A DNA stretch of 64,000 nucleotides from Bradyrhizobium zhengyangense (GCF_022012435.1 NZ_JAKLUA010000016.1:62001-126000), one strand, 5' to 3'. Counted from the first letter of the stretch, positions 17,381 through 26,173 are shown. Numbers and translations: made by a program. The notes: generated from the letters alone by a model not told the origin.

Positions 17381-17806
17381 TTATCCCGAAGCAGGCTGCG
17401 GCGGCCCGATCATGGTGCAGCCACTCGACAGGTAGAAGCGGAGCGCGGTGGCCGTGCTATCGAGTGCAAGCCATTCGAGGCCACGGCGTGATGCCCAGAG
17501 TTCGATATCGCGCAGCAGCGACTTGCTCGCTCCCTTGAATCTTGCCTCGGGCGCCACATAGTTCAACAATATAAATCCATCGGACCGAACGGACGCAACC
17601 CCGGCTATCTGCTCATCGTCGACAGCCACATGAACAGCGTGAGTGGCGATCCATCGCCGCATGTTGTTCACCGTCTTGTTGCTGAGCCACATCGACAGAG
17701 TAGCCGCGTCACCCCTGTGATCGGACACGCACAACTCCTGGATCGACCGCCGCACGACGTCGACTGCACGATCTGCATCCGCGATTTGAGCCAGCCTAAC
17801 CCGCAT
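17381..17806 (-). CDS. GNAT-family acetyltransferase
   Basis: 141 residues from the ATG at 17806, where the fold begins (M-R-V-R-L-A-Q-I-A-D-A-D); a GTG at 17848 would add 14 residues and has no better ribosome-binding site. The acetyl-CoA loop is atypical (P-E-A-R-F-K-G-A-S-K-S-L-L), and the final strand includes L-A-L-D-S-T-A-T-A-L-R-F-Y-L-S-S-G-C, the usual GNAT ending. Substrate unknown. The 270 nt between this gene and the CoxL-like gene show no further gene. Confidence 0.8.
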   Translation of the reverse strand: MRVRLAQIADADRAVDVVRRSIQELCVSDHRGDAATLSMWLSNKTVNNMRRWIATHAVHVAVDDEQIAGVASVRSDGFILLNYVAPEARFKGASKSLLRDIELWASRRGLEWLALDSTATALRFYLSSGCTMIGPPQPASG

Positions 17807-17934
17807 TTTCAGGCGCCCCGTCAAAAGCAATATCAACGTCTTATTCACGGAGCCTGACGCATCAGGCCTCTTGGCTCATCAGAAGCGGCCATGCGCGTTG
17901 GTCAAGCGCACGTCCGCTTCTGACGCGTGATCGA

Positions 17935-18318
17935 TTACATCCCACGGCGGCTCCATAGATACATCGTGCTATCCCTGAGCGTATCGATCGCTCGCTGGGG
18001 CGAGAGGTAGTCGACCTCCCCGCGCGTCAGGCCGATATCCATGAGCTCCCTGTCGCTCAGGTCCTGCAAGGTGAGCTGCGGGTTCTGGCGCCGTGCCAGA
18101 AACGCAAGCCAGGCTTGCTTGAGCAGTCCGAGGAGGCTTGGCGTCGATGCCGCCGTTGGTCCGGCAGCTTCCTCGTCCAGCGCCTTGGCGGACGCCTTGA
18201 GGCGCTCCGCCAACGCATGGTCGATCGCGCCCTTCGCCTGCACGATCGAGAGACTAAGGCCGCGCCTTGCGGCCTCGCCCCCAATTCCGGGTGAGATATC
18301 CGTTAGTTGTGGTGGCAT
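17935..18318 (-). CDS. DUF1127 domain protein
   Basis: 127 residues. The C-terminal part carries the DUF1127 consensus L-S-D-R-E-L-M-D-I-G-L-T-R-G-E-V, preceded by a tryptophan-containing helix and an N-terminal extension of about 75 residues. Short DUF1127 proteins in rhizobia are linked to RNA binding and phosphate or stress responses; this longer form is less studied. A terminator-like hairpin lies in front of the gene. Confidence 0.85.
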   Translation of the reverse strand: MPPQLTDISPGIGGEAARRGLSLSIVQAKGAIDHALAERLKASAKALDEEAAGPTAASTPSLLGLLKQAWLAFLARRQNPQLTLQDLSDRELMDIGLTRGEVDYLSPQRAIDTLRDSTMYLWSRRGM

Positions 18319-18354
18319 CGTACGCTCCTGCTGTTGTGCCGGCAGGGAGCGTGG

Positions 18355-18390
18355 CCAAACAAAAGGCCCCGTCCGATGCCGGCGGGGCCT
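18355..18390 (-). terminator. Rho-independent terminator upstream of the DUF1127 gene
   Basis: Read on the minus strand, an 8-bp stem (AGGCCCCG/CGGGGCCT) is followed by TTTTGTTTG. It sits 37 nt before the DUF1127 start, so it ends an upstream transcript or acts as an attenuator of DUF1127. Confidence 0.6.
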
Positions 18391-18697
18391 GGTGGAAAAG
18401 ATGTCGTCGTCGAATTGCTAGCGCACGACTCCTTCCACGGCCCAGCCGAAGCGGGTCATGTGGTTGAAGTTGACTTTGCGCGAGCATTTAATCATGCGCG
18501 GCCAATAGCAGGACAATCGCGCGAAATCAAGAGATGCATGGGAGCCAAGCACTCCTTTCAGGCGAGTGGCGACAGGTGTTCGCGAACATCCAAAATGGCG
18601 TTGCAGGGACAGATCAAGGCAAGCCTTCTTTCCGCGGCCGCATGCCGCGGAAAGGAGATCGCCGACCGACAAGACAGCCGCTCTCCTGCGAAGGAGC
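18391..18697. other. Gene-poor stretch between DUF1127 and GFA genes
   Basis: No clear gene of normal size. It contains a possible 25-residue minus-strand reading frame (18495-18418, M-I-K-C-S-R-K-V...) ending just before the terminator at 18390, and a 10-bp inverted repeat TTTCCGCGGC/GCCGCGGAAA at 18629-18653 with a 5-nt loop. A small RNA ending at the terminator is an alternative. Confidence 0.35.
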
Positions 18698-18784
18698 TCA
18701 GCAGAGGTCATGAAGGATTCCGGCCATGGACAAGATCAGCGCGATCAACGTCCAGACCAGAGGGCTATTCAGAAACGGCGACAC
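18698..18784 (-). CDS. Possible 28-residue single-span membrane protein overlapping the GFA stop
   Basis: A GTG at 18784 lies 5 nt after GGAGG, an excellent ribosome-binding site inside the end of the GFA gene. The frame encodes 28 residues: a short polar start (M-S-P-F-L-N-S-P), one hydrophobic helix (L-V-W-T-L-I-A-L-I-L-S-M-A-G-I-L) and an H-D-L-C end. Such tiny membrane proteins are often missed in annotation. Support is only the site plus hydrophobicity. Confidence 0.35.
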   Translation of the reverse strand: MSPFLNSPLVWTLIALILSMAGILHDLC

Positions 18785-19190
18785 CTGAGCCTCCGAACTC
18801 GGCCGGAAAATCCTTCAGTTTCGGTAGGCCATCCCTGATCGGCAACACCGTCTCGGAATAATTCACGTGCACGCCCGGCGCGAACTTCAGCGTTGGTAAT
18901 GTGGCTGCATACACGTCGACCAGCCCAAGCGGCGGATGGTCGCACATCAGATGCCCCCCGCAGCGCTTGCAGTATTGCCGATGGCTTAGCTCCGATTGTG
19001 CGTAGGTGGCGACGAATTCGGCGCCCTTGGTCACCCGCACGTTCTGCGGCTTCCACAATGTGAATGCGTTCACCGGGGCGGCCGACCAGGAGCGGCACGA
19101 CGAGCAATGGCAATATCCCATTGCCTCCGGTGCTCCCTCCGCTTCGATTTCAACCTCGCCGCAAAAGCACTTGCCGTTGTAACTTGTCAT
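18765..19190 (-). CDS. GFA-family (glutathione-dependent formaldehyde-activating/CENP-V fold) protein
   Basis: 141 residues. Zinc-binding cysteines are in C-F-C-G, C-H-C-S-S-C-R and C-K-R-C-G, the standard GFA pattern. Despite the family name, most members are unlikely to act on formaldehyde; they probably handle glutathione adducts. Lies 48 nt after the SRPBCC gene on the same strand and divergent from the HxlR regulator, suggesting one regulated unit. Confidence 0.9.
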   Translation of the reverse strand: MTSYNGKCFCGEVEIEAEGAPEAMGYCHCSSCRSWSAAPVNAFTLWKPQNVRVTKGAEFVATYAQSELSHRQYCKRCGGHLMCDHPPLGLVDVYAATLPTLKFAPGVHVNYSETVLPIRDGLPKLKDFPAEFGGSGVAVSE

Positions 19191-19238
19191 GATGTTGATC
19201 TCCTTGATCTGGTCTGCTGAACGTCTGAAGCTTCGGCC

Positions 19239-19751
19239 TTATTTCGCGAACCTTGCCTGGATTTCGGCAAGCCCCGCGTCATAGACCCCGAGCAATGCTT
19301 CGCTCGCGGCCTTCTCTTGCCCTCGCTCGGGAGTATAGGAGCCGTTCCAGGTGACGGTGGATGATCCATTGGCTTTCGCAGTCACCTTGATCGTTGCGGT
19401 GTAGTTCGAGACGGGAAGAGGGCTCGTCAGAAACTTGTAGGAGTAGCTGCGCTCGGCTTCATTCCGAGCGACTTGCGTCTCGACGAAAGCCGCCTTTCCG
19501 TCCTTCGTGACGAGAATGCGCGTCGATGGCGCCTTGCCATCCTCGATGCACTGCCCCACCGGAGGCAGCCAATCCCTGATCGCGCAGAACGGCCCGATCA
19601 GCGACCAAACGTCCTGGGCAGTTGCCCGCACGTCAACGCTACGGGTGATCGTGGCTGTAACGGCGGATGCCGTGCCCGAGTGGAGCAACACCGTGCCGAA
19701 CATCGCAGCGCTCGCCAGGGAGAGCCTGGGCCTGCCGAAAATCTTTATCAT
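19239..19751 (-). CDS. Secreted SRPBCC (START-like) family protein
   Basis: 170 residues from the ATG at 19751, where AAGG lies 8 nt upstream and a signal peptide begins (about 1-30, ending T-A-S-A). The mature part has the SRPBCC pattern: V-D-V-R-A-T-A-Q-D-V-W-S-L-I-G-P-F strand-helix start and a C-terminal long helix. These lipid- or ligand-binding proteins often carry small hydrophobic molecules; the export signal is less usual. Directly divergent from the HxlR gene, with 227 nt between the starts. Confidence 0.8.
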   Translation of the reverse strand: MIKIFGRPRLSLASAAMFGTVLLHSGTASAVTATITRSVDVRATAQDVWSLIGPFCAIRDWLPPVGQCIEDGKAPSTRILVTKDGKAAFVETQVARNEAERSYSYKFLTSPLPVSNYTATIKVTAKANGSSTVTWNGSYTPERGQEKAASEALLGVYDAGLAEIQARFAK

Positions 19752-19978
19752 CGCAATTACCTTGTCATTGTGAGTTGATGCCATAAGGCTCCTGGCCGAC
19801 GCATCGCGACGGCCCTTTGAGCCCGGTGGAGCGGTCCAAGTCCGCATTGCTGAGGGTTAGCAAGGGCCTTCTGCGCGCCACTAGTTCACGAACTGAATCG
19901 ATGCCGGTACAGATTTTGAACTGGAAGCCCGAGCGAATTCCGCAGTACGTTCGCAAATGGTCCACAAGGAGAGAGAAC

Positions 19979-20677
19979 ATGGCTGCTGGCAGCTACAAGC
20001 AGTTCTGTCCCGTCGCAATGGCCGCCGAGGTTTTGTGTACACGCTGGACTGTGGTGCTACTGCGAGAGCTGATCGCCGGCTCGACGCGGTTCAACGATCT
20101 GCGCCGTGGTGTCCCCCGAATGTCGCCCGCACTGCTATCCCAACGGCTCAAGGATCTCGAGTCTGCGGGGATTGTCGCGCGGGAAGCGTTGGTTTTGGAG
20201 CCTGGCGTCCATGAATATCGGCTGACGCCGGCGGGACGTGAACTCACTCCCATCGTCGAAGGATTTGGAATCTGGGGCCAACGCCGGATCAAGGCCGACC
20301 TGTCGCTCCAGCACCTCGACGTTCAACTGCTGATGTGGGATATGCGGCGAAATCTGAATCCAACGCCGATGCCCAGGCGGCGAAACATCATTCAGTTTGT
20401 CTATCCCGAGCTTTCAGCGACGCAACGACATTGGTGGCTGATCGTCGATCCCGAGGAAGGCGTCGACCTGTGCTCGATCGATCCCGGATTTGACGTCGAC
20501 CTCTATATTTCCGTCGATCTGCGCAGCATGACCGCAATCTGGATGGGGCTCGACACGGTCCGGGCGGCCGTGGGCAATCGTCGGATGATTCTGACCGGCG
20601 ACCGGCAAATCGCATCCTCGATGCAAACCTGGCTCGGTCTCAGCCCGTTCGCCAAGGAAAGAAAACTGGCGAGTTGA
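19979..20677 (+). CDS. HxlR-family transcriptional regulator with C-terminal extension
   Basis: 232 residues from the ATG at 19979 (AAGGAG 8 nt upstream); the upstream open frame has no site. Winged helix (about 10-100) of the HxlR type: Q-F-C-P-V-A-M-A-A-E-V-L, R-W-T-V-V-L-L-R-E-L and M-S-P-A-L-L-S-Q-R-L-K-D-L-E. Cys in F-C-P is the position often used as a redox or electrophile sensor in this family. The following 120 residues resemble a sterol-carrier-like domain and may bind a ligand. It probably controls the divergent SRPBCC and GFA genes. Confidence 0.88.
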   Translation: MAAGSYKQFCPVAMAAEVLCTRWTVVLLRELIAGSTRFNDLRRGVPRMSPALLSQRLKDLESAGIVAREALVLEPGVHEYRLTPAGRELTPIVEGFGIWGQRRIKADLSLQHLDVQLLMWDMRRNLNPTPMPRRRNIIQFVYPELSATQRHWWLIVDPEEGVDLCSIDPGFDVDLYISVDLRSMTAIWMGLDTVRAAVGNRRMILTGDRQIASSMQTWLGLSPFAKERKLAS

Positions 20678-20702
20678 AGGCCGGCCATTCGCTCGCTCGC
20701 GC

Positions 20703-22229
20703 CTAGCCGCGCACCAGCGAGACCAGCCATCTGCGGCCGAACAGCACGAGGACCGCGAGCGCGTAAACGATGGTGCCCCCGACGGCCAACAGCACCAGAG
20801 TCACTTCATCGTGGAAGCGCATCGCACCTTGCGAAGGTCCGCTGACACGTGCGATCAGCCATAACGCAGCCGCGAGGATAATCCCGGTCAGTAGGAATTT
20901 GCCGAGTGACATCAGCCACGCCCGGTCGAGCACGAGAAAGCCGCGCCGCACGGCGAAGAACAGCACCAACATGAGATTGGTCCAGACGCCGACGGCCGTC
21001 GCGAGCGCAAGGCCGATCTGGGCCAGCGATCCCATCAAGGCCACCTTCAGTGCGACGTTGACGGCAATGCCGGTCAGCGACGCGCGGACCGGCGTTGCGG
21101 TATCCTTGCGCGCGTAGAAGGTCGCGACCGCGCTGCGGATCAGCACGAAGGGGACGAGGCCGATGGCATAGGCCGCAAGCGTGCCGCCGGCGGCAACCGC
21201 ATCGGCCTTGGAGAACGCACCGCGGGCGAACAGCGCGCGCATGATCTCGTCGGGCACGGTGAGAAAGGCCGCGACGAAGGGGATCGAGAACAGCAGCGTG
21301 AAATCGAAAGCGCGGCGCTGCGCCTTCATCGCGCCGTCATGATCGTCGGCCGTGATCCGTTTCGACATCTCCGGCAGCAGCACCGTGCCGATGGCGATGC
21401 CGATGACGCCGATCGGCAATTGATTGAGACGGTCGGCATAATACAGCGCCGAGAGTGCGCCTGCCGGCAGGAAGGTCGCGATGATGGTGTCGGCGAACAG
21501 CGCGACCTGCGTGCCCATCGAACCCAGTGTCGCGGGACCCAGCGCCTTGAAGAAGCTGCGGACGTCTTCATCGAGCTTGAGCGGCGCAAAGCGCGGCAGG
21601 CCGCCATGAAGCGCGAGATCGCCGGCGAGCAGGAAATATTGCAGGAAGCCCGAGATCAGGACGCCCCAGGCCGCGGCGTGGCCAGCGGTCGGAAACCAGA
21701 CGGCGACCGCCAGCGTCATCATCATCGCGACATTGAGGAAGATCGACGCGGCCGCCGCACTGGCAAAGCGCTGCATCACGTTCAGCATGCCGCCATAGAG
21801 CGTCACCAGCGTGATCAGCAGCAGATAGGGAAAGGTGATCCGGGTCAGTTCGATCGCGAGCTTGCGCTGCTCGGCGTCGTCCGAAAAGCCGGGCGCAAGT
21901 AGGCTCATGGCCTGAGGCATGAACAGCCAGGCGACGATCAGCAGCACCACCTGCGAGGCCAACAGCAGCGTGAAGATGCGGTCGGCGAACAGGTGTGCCG
22001 CCCCCTCCCCCTTTTCGCCGTGGACATGCGCATAGGCCGGCACCCAGGCGGCGTTGAAGGCGCCCTCGGCAAAGATCGCGCGGAAATGATTGGGCAGCCG
22101 CAGCGCCACGAAGAAGGCGTCGGCCACTGGGCCGGCGCCGAGGATCGCCGCGAGCATGATGTCGCGGGCAAACCCCGTCAGCCGCGAGAGCAGCGTGTAA
22201 CCACCGACCGTGAAAATGCGTCCGAGCAT
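20703..22229 (-). CDS. murJ: Lipid II flippase MurJ (MviN)
   Basis: 508 residues, with about 14 predicted membrane helices. The N-terminus G-Y-T-L-L-S-R-L-T-G-F-A-R-D and the A-D-A-F-F-V-A-L-R-L-P-N-H-F-R block are diagnostic of MurJ in the MATE/MOP exporter superfamily. It flips the peptidoglycan precursor lipid II to the periplasm; a Wzx-like role for O-antigen is less likely on sequence. It lies at the end of the polysaccharide region. Confidence 0.93.
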   Translation of the reverse strand: MLGRIFTVGGYTLLSRLTGFARDIMLAAILGAGPVADAFFVALRLPNHFRAIFAEGAFNAAWVPAYAHVHGEKGEGAAHLFADRIFTLLLASQVVLLIVAWLFMPQAMSLLAPGFSDDAEQRKLAIELTRITFPYLLLITLVTLYGGMLNVMQRFASAAAASIFLNVAMMMTLAVAVWFPTAGHAAAWGVLISGFLQYFLLAGDLALHGGLPRFAPLKLDEDVRSFFKALGPATLGSMGTQVALFADTIIATFLPAGALSALYYADRLNQLPIGVIGIAIGTVLLPEMSKRITADDHDGAMKAQRRAFDFTLLFSIPFVAAFLTVPDEIMRALFARGAFSKADAVAAGGTLAAYAIGLVPFVLIRSAVATFYARKDTATPVRASLTGIAVNVALKVALMGSLAQIGLALATAVGVWTNLMLVLFFAVRRGFLVLDRAWLMSLGKFLLTGIILAAALWLIARVSGPSQGAMRFHDEVTLVLLAVGGTIVYALAVLVLFGRRWLVSLVRG

Positions 22230-22326
22230 GCGTCTGTTTTAGAGACTCATCAGCCTGACGATAAGGCTTTGAAGTTTGACGTGATCAAAAAAGACGAGGG
22301 CTCGGCTTCCGATGCGAATTGCTGTG

Positions 22327-22349
22327 CCCTCTCCCCTTGTGGGAGAGGG
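22327..22349. repeat. Intergenic hairpin, REP-like
   Basis: CCCTCTCCC-cttgt-GGGAGAGGG, a perfect 9-bp stem between the aminotransferase and murJ genes. The same GGGAGAGGG hairpin type is widespread between genes in Bradyrhizobium (from memory). It could also terminate the aminotransferase transcript. Confidence 0.5.
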
Positions 22350-22356
22350 AAGGAAA

Positions 22357-23556
22357 TCACCCCGCGAGTGCGCCTTGCACGGCGGCGATGACCCGCTCCT
22401 GATCGGCTTCGGTCAGATAGGCGTGCATCGGCAGGCTGATGACGTCCTGCGACAGGCTCTCGCAGCCAGGCAGGCCGCCCTCGGCGACCGGATACTGCTT
22501 GTAGGCGGACTGCTGATGCATCGACTTGCCGTAATAGACGGCGGTCGGCACACCCTGGGCTTTCAGCGCGGCAGCGAAGCCGTCGCGGTCGGTACCTTCA
22601 GGCAGCCGGATCGTGTACTGCGCCCAGACCGAGGTATTGCCCGGCGCCAGACGCGGCACGGCGACCATGTTGGAGAGGCCGCGCGCATAGCGCTCGGCGA
22701 CCTTGTTGCGGGCGGCGACCTCGTCGTCAAAAATCTTCAGCTTCTCGATCAGGATCGCAGCCTGCATGGTGTCGAGCCGGCCGGTGAGGCCGAGGCGGAT
22801 ATTGTCGTATTTATCGACGCCCTGCCCGTGCACGCGGATGCTGCGTAGCGTCGCCGCCAGTTCGTCGTCATCGGTCAGAATCGCGCCGCCGTCGCCGAAG
22901 CAGCCGAGCGGCTTTGCCGGAAAGAAGCTGGTCGTGGTGGCGAGCCCGAAGGTGCCGAGCTTGCGTCCCTTGTAGCTTGCGCCAAAACCTTGCGCGGCGT
23001 CATCGATGATGAAGAGGCCTTCGGCCGCGGCGATATCGGCGATGGCATCGTGGTCGGCAGGCTGTCCGAACAGATCGACCGGAATGACCGCGACAGGCTT
23101 CAAGCCGGCCTTGCGCGCGGCCGCAATGCCGCGCTTGAGCGACTCCGGGTCCATGTTGAAAGTCGTCTCATCGACGTCGACATAGACAGGCGTCGCGCCG
23201 GTCCTTGCCGCGGGCGAGGCGGTCGCAATGAAGGTGAAGGAGGGACACAGCACGGCATCGCCGGGCCCGACGTTCCTCGCCATCAGCACCATCAGAAGCG
23301 CATCGGTGCCGTTGGAGCAGGTCACCACGTGCTTGGCGCCGCAATAGGCCGCAAGCTGCTTCTCGAGCTCGAAAACTTCAGGGCCATTGACGAACTGGCA
23401 ATGATCCATCACGCGCTTGACGGCCGCATCGAGCGAGGCGCCAAGCCGGACGCGCTGGGAGGCGACGTCGATGAAGGGAATGGGTTCGGAACGCAGATGC
23501 TGGTTCATGGTCTGGTTCTTCGCCTGGTTCTTGGCGCCTTCTTGCCTGGTCGACAT
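22357..23556 (-). CDS. DegT/DnrJ/EryC1/StrS (WbpE-like) nucleotide-sugar aminotransferase
   Basis: 399 residues from the ATG at 23556; an ATG at 23508 (start M-N-Q-H-L-R) is equally possible, and neither has a strong ribosome-binding site. PLP-binding features: S-N-G-T-D-A-L, F-I-I-D-D-A-A-Q-G and the cofactor lysine in S-F-F-P-A-K-P-L-G-C-F-G-D-G-G-A. The family transfers an amino group to 3- or 4-keto nucleotide sugars. With the WbpB-like dehydrogenase 10 nt upstream, a 3-amino sugar route (WbpB/WbpE type) is plausible. Confidence 0.88.
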   Translation of the reverse strand: MSTRQEGAKNQAKNQTMNQHLRSEPIPFIDVASQRVRLGASLDAAVKRVMDHCQFVNGPEVFELEKQLAAYCGAKHVVTCSNGTDALLMVLMARNVGPGDAVLCPSFTFIATASPAARTGATPVYVDVDETTFNMDPESLKRGIAAARKAGLKPVAVIPVDLFGQPADHDAIADIAAAEGLFIIDDAAQGFGASYKGRKLGTFGLATTTSFFPAKPLGCFGDGGAILTDDDELAATLRSIRVHGQGVDKYDNIRLGLTGRLDTMQAAILIEKLKIFDDEVAARNKVAERYARGLSNMVAVPRLAPGNTSVWAQYTIRLPEGTDRDGFAAALKAQGVPTAVYYGKSMHQQSAYKQYPVAEGGLPGCESLSQDVISLPMHAYLTEADQERVIAAVQGALAG

Positions 23557-23566
23557 GGAATGGCTG

Positions 23567-24571
23567 TTAGCCGGCGACGCGGCGCGGGCCCTTGCGGGCG
23601 GGCGATGTTGCTGCGGGCCGTGACGGCGTCTCAAGGCACTGCGTTGCGATCTCGAGGCTGGCGACGCCTTCATCACCGGTGACTGCGGGGGTCTCGCCAT
23701 TGCGCACCGCCTTGAGGAAGGCGATCAGCTCTGCCCGCAGCGGCTCGTCATGGCCGACGGGCAGATGCCGCATCGAGTAGCTGCCGTCAGGCTTGAAGCC
23801 GAAGCACTCGGTGACCTGGCGCGTCAACAGATCGCCCATCACGTATTTGCCGCGGGTCGCGACCGTGACGCTGCGCGCCTTGAACGGCGTCAGCCAGTTG
23901 GTGTTGATGTGGGCAAGCACGCCATTGGCGGTGCGGAACTGCAAGAGCGCGATGTCCTCGCGTTCGGCGACTGCGCTCGACAGCTGCGGCTGCACCTCGA
24001 CGATGTCGGATTCGGTGAACCAGCGGATCAGATCGATGTCGTGCACGGCGAGGTCGATGACGACGCCGACATTGGACATGCGCGGCGGGAACGGGCCGAC
24101 GCGCGTGATCGCGATGGAGAGAATGTCCTCGCCCGCGATCGCCTGCTTGACTGCGGCAACGGCTGGATTGAAGCGCTCGACATGACCGACCATCAGCGTG
24201 ACGCCGGCCTTTTGCGCGGCGGCGACGATGTCGCGGCCCTCTTTCACCGTGGAGGCGATCGGCTTCTCGACCAGCACGTGGATGTTCTTGGCGATGCAAG
24301 CGAGCGCGACCTCGTGATGCAGATGGGTCGGCGCCGCGATGGTGACGGCATCGACGCCCTCGGCGAGGAGTTGGTCGAGCGTCTCGAAGCTGTTGCAATC
24401 GGCAAGCTCGGTCGCCCGCGCGCGATGCGCCGGCGAAGGATCGACCACGCCGACCAGGCTGACGCCGGGCAGACCGGCGAGCACCCGCGCATGGTTGCTG
24501 CCCATCACGCCGGCGCCGATGACACCAACGCGCAGGCCGGCCTTTGCCGGCTGTGATCCCATGGAACTCAT
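23567..24571 (-). CDS. Gfo/Idh/MocA (WbpB-like) oxidoreductase
   Basis: 334 residues from the ATG at 24571; a second ATG at 24562 is possible. The Rossmann glycine loop V-G-V-I-G-A-G-V-M-G-S is close to the start, and the conserved V-E-K-P-I-A motif and V-H-D-I-D-L-I-R-W catalytic region follow. Family members oxidise or reduce sugars with NAD(P). Placement directly before the WbpE-like gene suggests they act in sequence on a UDP-sugar, but the UDP-GlcNAc 6-dehydrogenase of the WbpA type is not in the window. Confidence 0.87.
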   Translation of the reverse strand: MSSMGSQPAKAGLRVGVIGAGVMGSNHARVLAGLPGVSLVGVVDPSPAHRARATELADCNSFETLDQLLAEGVDAVTIAAPTHLHHEVALACIAKNIHVLVEKPIASTVKEGRDIVAAAQKAGVTLMVGHVERFNPAVAAVKQAIAGEDILSIAITRVGPFPPRMSNVGVVIDLAVHDIDLIRWFTESDIVEVQPQLSSAVAEREDIALLQFRTANGVLAHINTNWLTPFKARSVTVATRGKYVMGDLLTRQVTECFGFKPDGSYSMRHLPVGHDEPLRAELIAFLKAVRNGETPAVTGDEGVASLEIATQCLETPSRPAATSPARKGPRRVAG

Positions 24572-24689
24572 CTGAGCAAACCCCGATTCAACGCAAATCC
24601 CCGGGCCGCTTCTAGCACGGGTGCCACAGTTGTGGCGAATGCCGGCCAAACTGCCCGGACACGATTTGATTCAAAAAGTTACACGTTCT

Positions 24690-24729
24690 CCGGGCCTTAG
24701 GCCGCAGAAAGCAGGCTTTTCAGGCCCGG
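24690..24729. repeat. Inverted repeat between the guanylyltransferase and oxidoreductase genes
   Basis: CCGGGCCT and AGGCCCGG, 24 nt apart, lie in the 182-nt gap; no T-run follows on either strand. Possible weak terminator or processing site. Confidence 0.3.
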
Positions 24730-24753
24730 GTCGCGTGATTCGGAGTTCGCTGG

Positions 24754-26166
24754 TTACGACCTTTGATAGTCGTCTTCAATCCGGATGATGTCGTCTTCCC
24801 CGAGATAGGACCCGGTCTGGACCTCGATCAGTTCCAGCATGATTTTACCGGGATTTTCCATCCGGTGGACGGCGCCCATCGGGATGTAGATGGACTCGTT
24901 CTCGTGCACCGTCTTCACGGTCTCGTTGACGGTGACGCGGGCCGCACCGCGGACCACGATCCAATGCTCGGCGCGATGATGGTGCTTCTGCAGCGACAAG
25001 CGTCCGCCCGGCTTCACCACGATGCGCTTGACCTGGTGGCGCTCGCCATTGTCGACCGACTGATAGCTGCCCCAGGGGCGGTGCACCTTGAGATGCTCCT
25101 CGGTGACCTTCGGCGCGACGGCTTTCAGCTTGGTGACGAGACGCTTCAGCCCGTTGGCATCCTTCTGCCGCGAGACCAGAACCGCGTCCGCGGTCGCGAC
25201 GACGACGAGATCGTCGACGCCTTCGAGCGCGACCAGCGCGTGATCGGTCGTGACGTTGCAATTGCGCGAATCCTCGAACACGGCCGTGCCGTGCGCGGCA
25301 TTGCCTTGCGCGTCCTTCTCGGACAATTCCCACACCGCGCGCCAGGAGCCCACGTCGGACCAGCCGCACGACACCGGCACGACCGCGGCGCGCGAGGTCT
25401 TTTCCATCACGGCGTAGTCGATCGAGATTGCCTTGGCCGCGCCAAAGGCCTGCGGCTCCAGCGTCACGAAGCCGAGATCGCGGCCGGCGTTGGTGACCGC
25501 GTTGGAGACCGCCTCCACGCTCGCCGCGTCGACCTTGCGATACTCGTCGAGCAGCAGCGCCGCGGGAAACATGAAGTTGCCGCTGTTCCAGAGATAGCCC
25601 GAATTGACGTAGTCCGCGGCCTTTACCGCATCCGGCTTCTCGACGAAACGCGCAACCGCGTGCACCTCGCCGGAGATCACCTCACCCGGACTGATATAGC
25701 CGTATTCGGTCGCCGGCCGCTCCGGCTTGACGCCGAAGGTGACGATGCGGCCAGTGCTCGCAGCCGCGAGGCCCTCGCGGCACGCCGCGACGAAGGCGGC
25801 ATTGTCCTGCACGACGTGATCGGCGGCGAGCGCCAGCACGATCGCTTCACTGATGCGGTTTTGCGCGAACGCCGCGCCGGCGGCGATTGCAGGACCGGAG
25901 TCGCGGCGCATCGGCTCGAGGATGACGTCGGCCTCGATGCCGATCTCGGCGAGCTGCTCCAGCACCATGAAGCGGTAGGCCGCATTGGTGATGACCACAG
26001 GGCGGTCGAACAGCGACGCATCCGAAACACGCAGCAGCGTGTCCTGGAACGTCGAGCGCGGACCGAACAGCGGCAGGAACTGCTTCGGGCGCACCTCGCG
26101 CGAAGCCGGCCACAGCCGCGTGCCGGCACCACCGCACATGATCAGGGGGATAATGCGTTTGTCCAT
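24754..26166 (-). CDS. manC: Mannose-1-phosphate guanylyltransferase / mannose-6-phosphate isomerase (type II)
   Basis: 470 residues from the ATG at 26166. The N-terminal nucleotidyltransferase domain starts I-I-P-L-I-M-C-G-G-A-G-T-R-L-W-P-A-S-R and contains P-K-Q-F and F-V-E-K-P-D. The C-terminal cupin isomerase domain has R-P-W-G-S-Y, V-K-P-G-G-R-L-S-L-Q-K-H-H-H-R-A-E-H-W and P-x-G-A-V-H-R. Together they convert fructose-6-P to mannose-6-P and mannose-1-P to GDP-mannose, the donor for the mannosyltransferases here (for example LpcC-like at 39.4 kb). Seven nt separate it from the epimerase gene upstream, so they share a transcript. Confidence 0.93.
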   Translation of the reverse strand: MDKRIIPLIMCGGAGTRLWPASREVRPKQFLPLFGPRSTFQDTLLRVSDASLFDRPVVITNAAYRFMVLEQLAEIGIEADVILEPMRRDSGPAIAAGAAFAQNRISEAIVLALAADHVVQDNAAFVAACREGLAAASTGRIVTFGVKPERPATEYGYISPGEVISGEVHAVARFVEKPDAVKAADYVNSGYLWNSGNFMFPAALLLDEYRKVDAASVEAVSNAVTNAGRDLGFVTLEPQAFGAAKAISIDYAVMEKTSRAAVVPVSCGWSDVGSWRAVWELSEKDAQGNAAHGTAVFEDSRNCNVTTDHALVALEGVDDLVVVATADAVLVSRQKDANGLKRLVTKLKAVAPKVTEEHLKVHRPWGSYQSVDNGERHQVKRIVVKPGGRLSLQKHHHRAEHWIVVRGAARVTVNETVKTVHENESIYIPMGAVHRMENPGKIMLELIEVQTGSYLGEDDIIRIEDDYQRS

Positions 26167-26173
26167 CGTCGTT

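Noticed and set aside
15567..17435. 622-codon plus-strand open frame
   Set aside because: It is antisense to the CoxL-like gene; long shadow frames are common in GC-rich DNA and this one has no protein-like pattern or start site.
18418..18711. 97-codon minus-strand frame
   Set aside because: No ribosome-binding site or homologous pattern over most of its length; only the last 25 codons are noted as a weak possibility.
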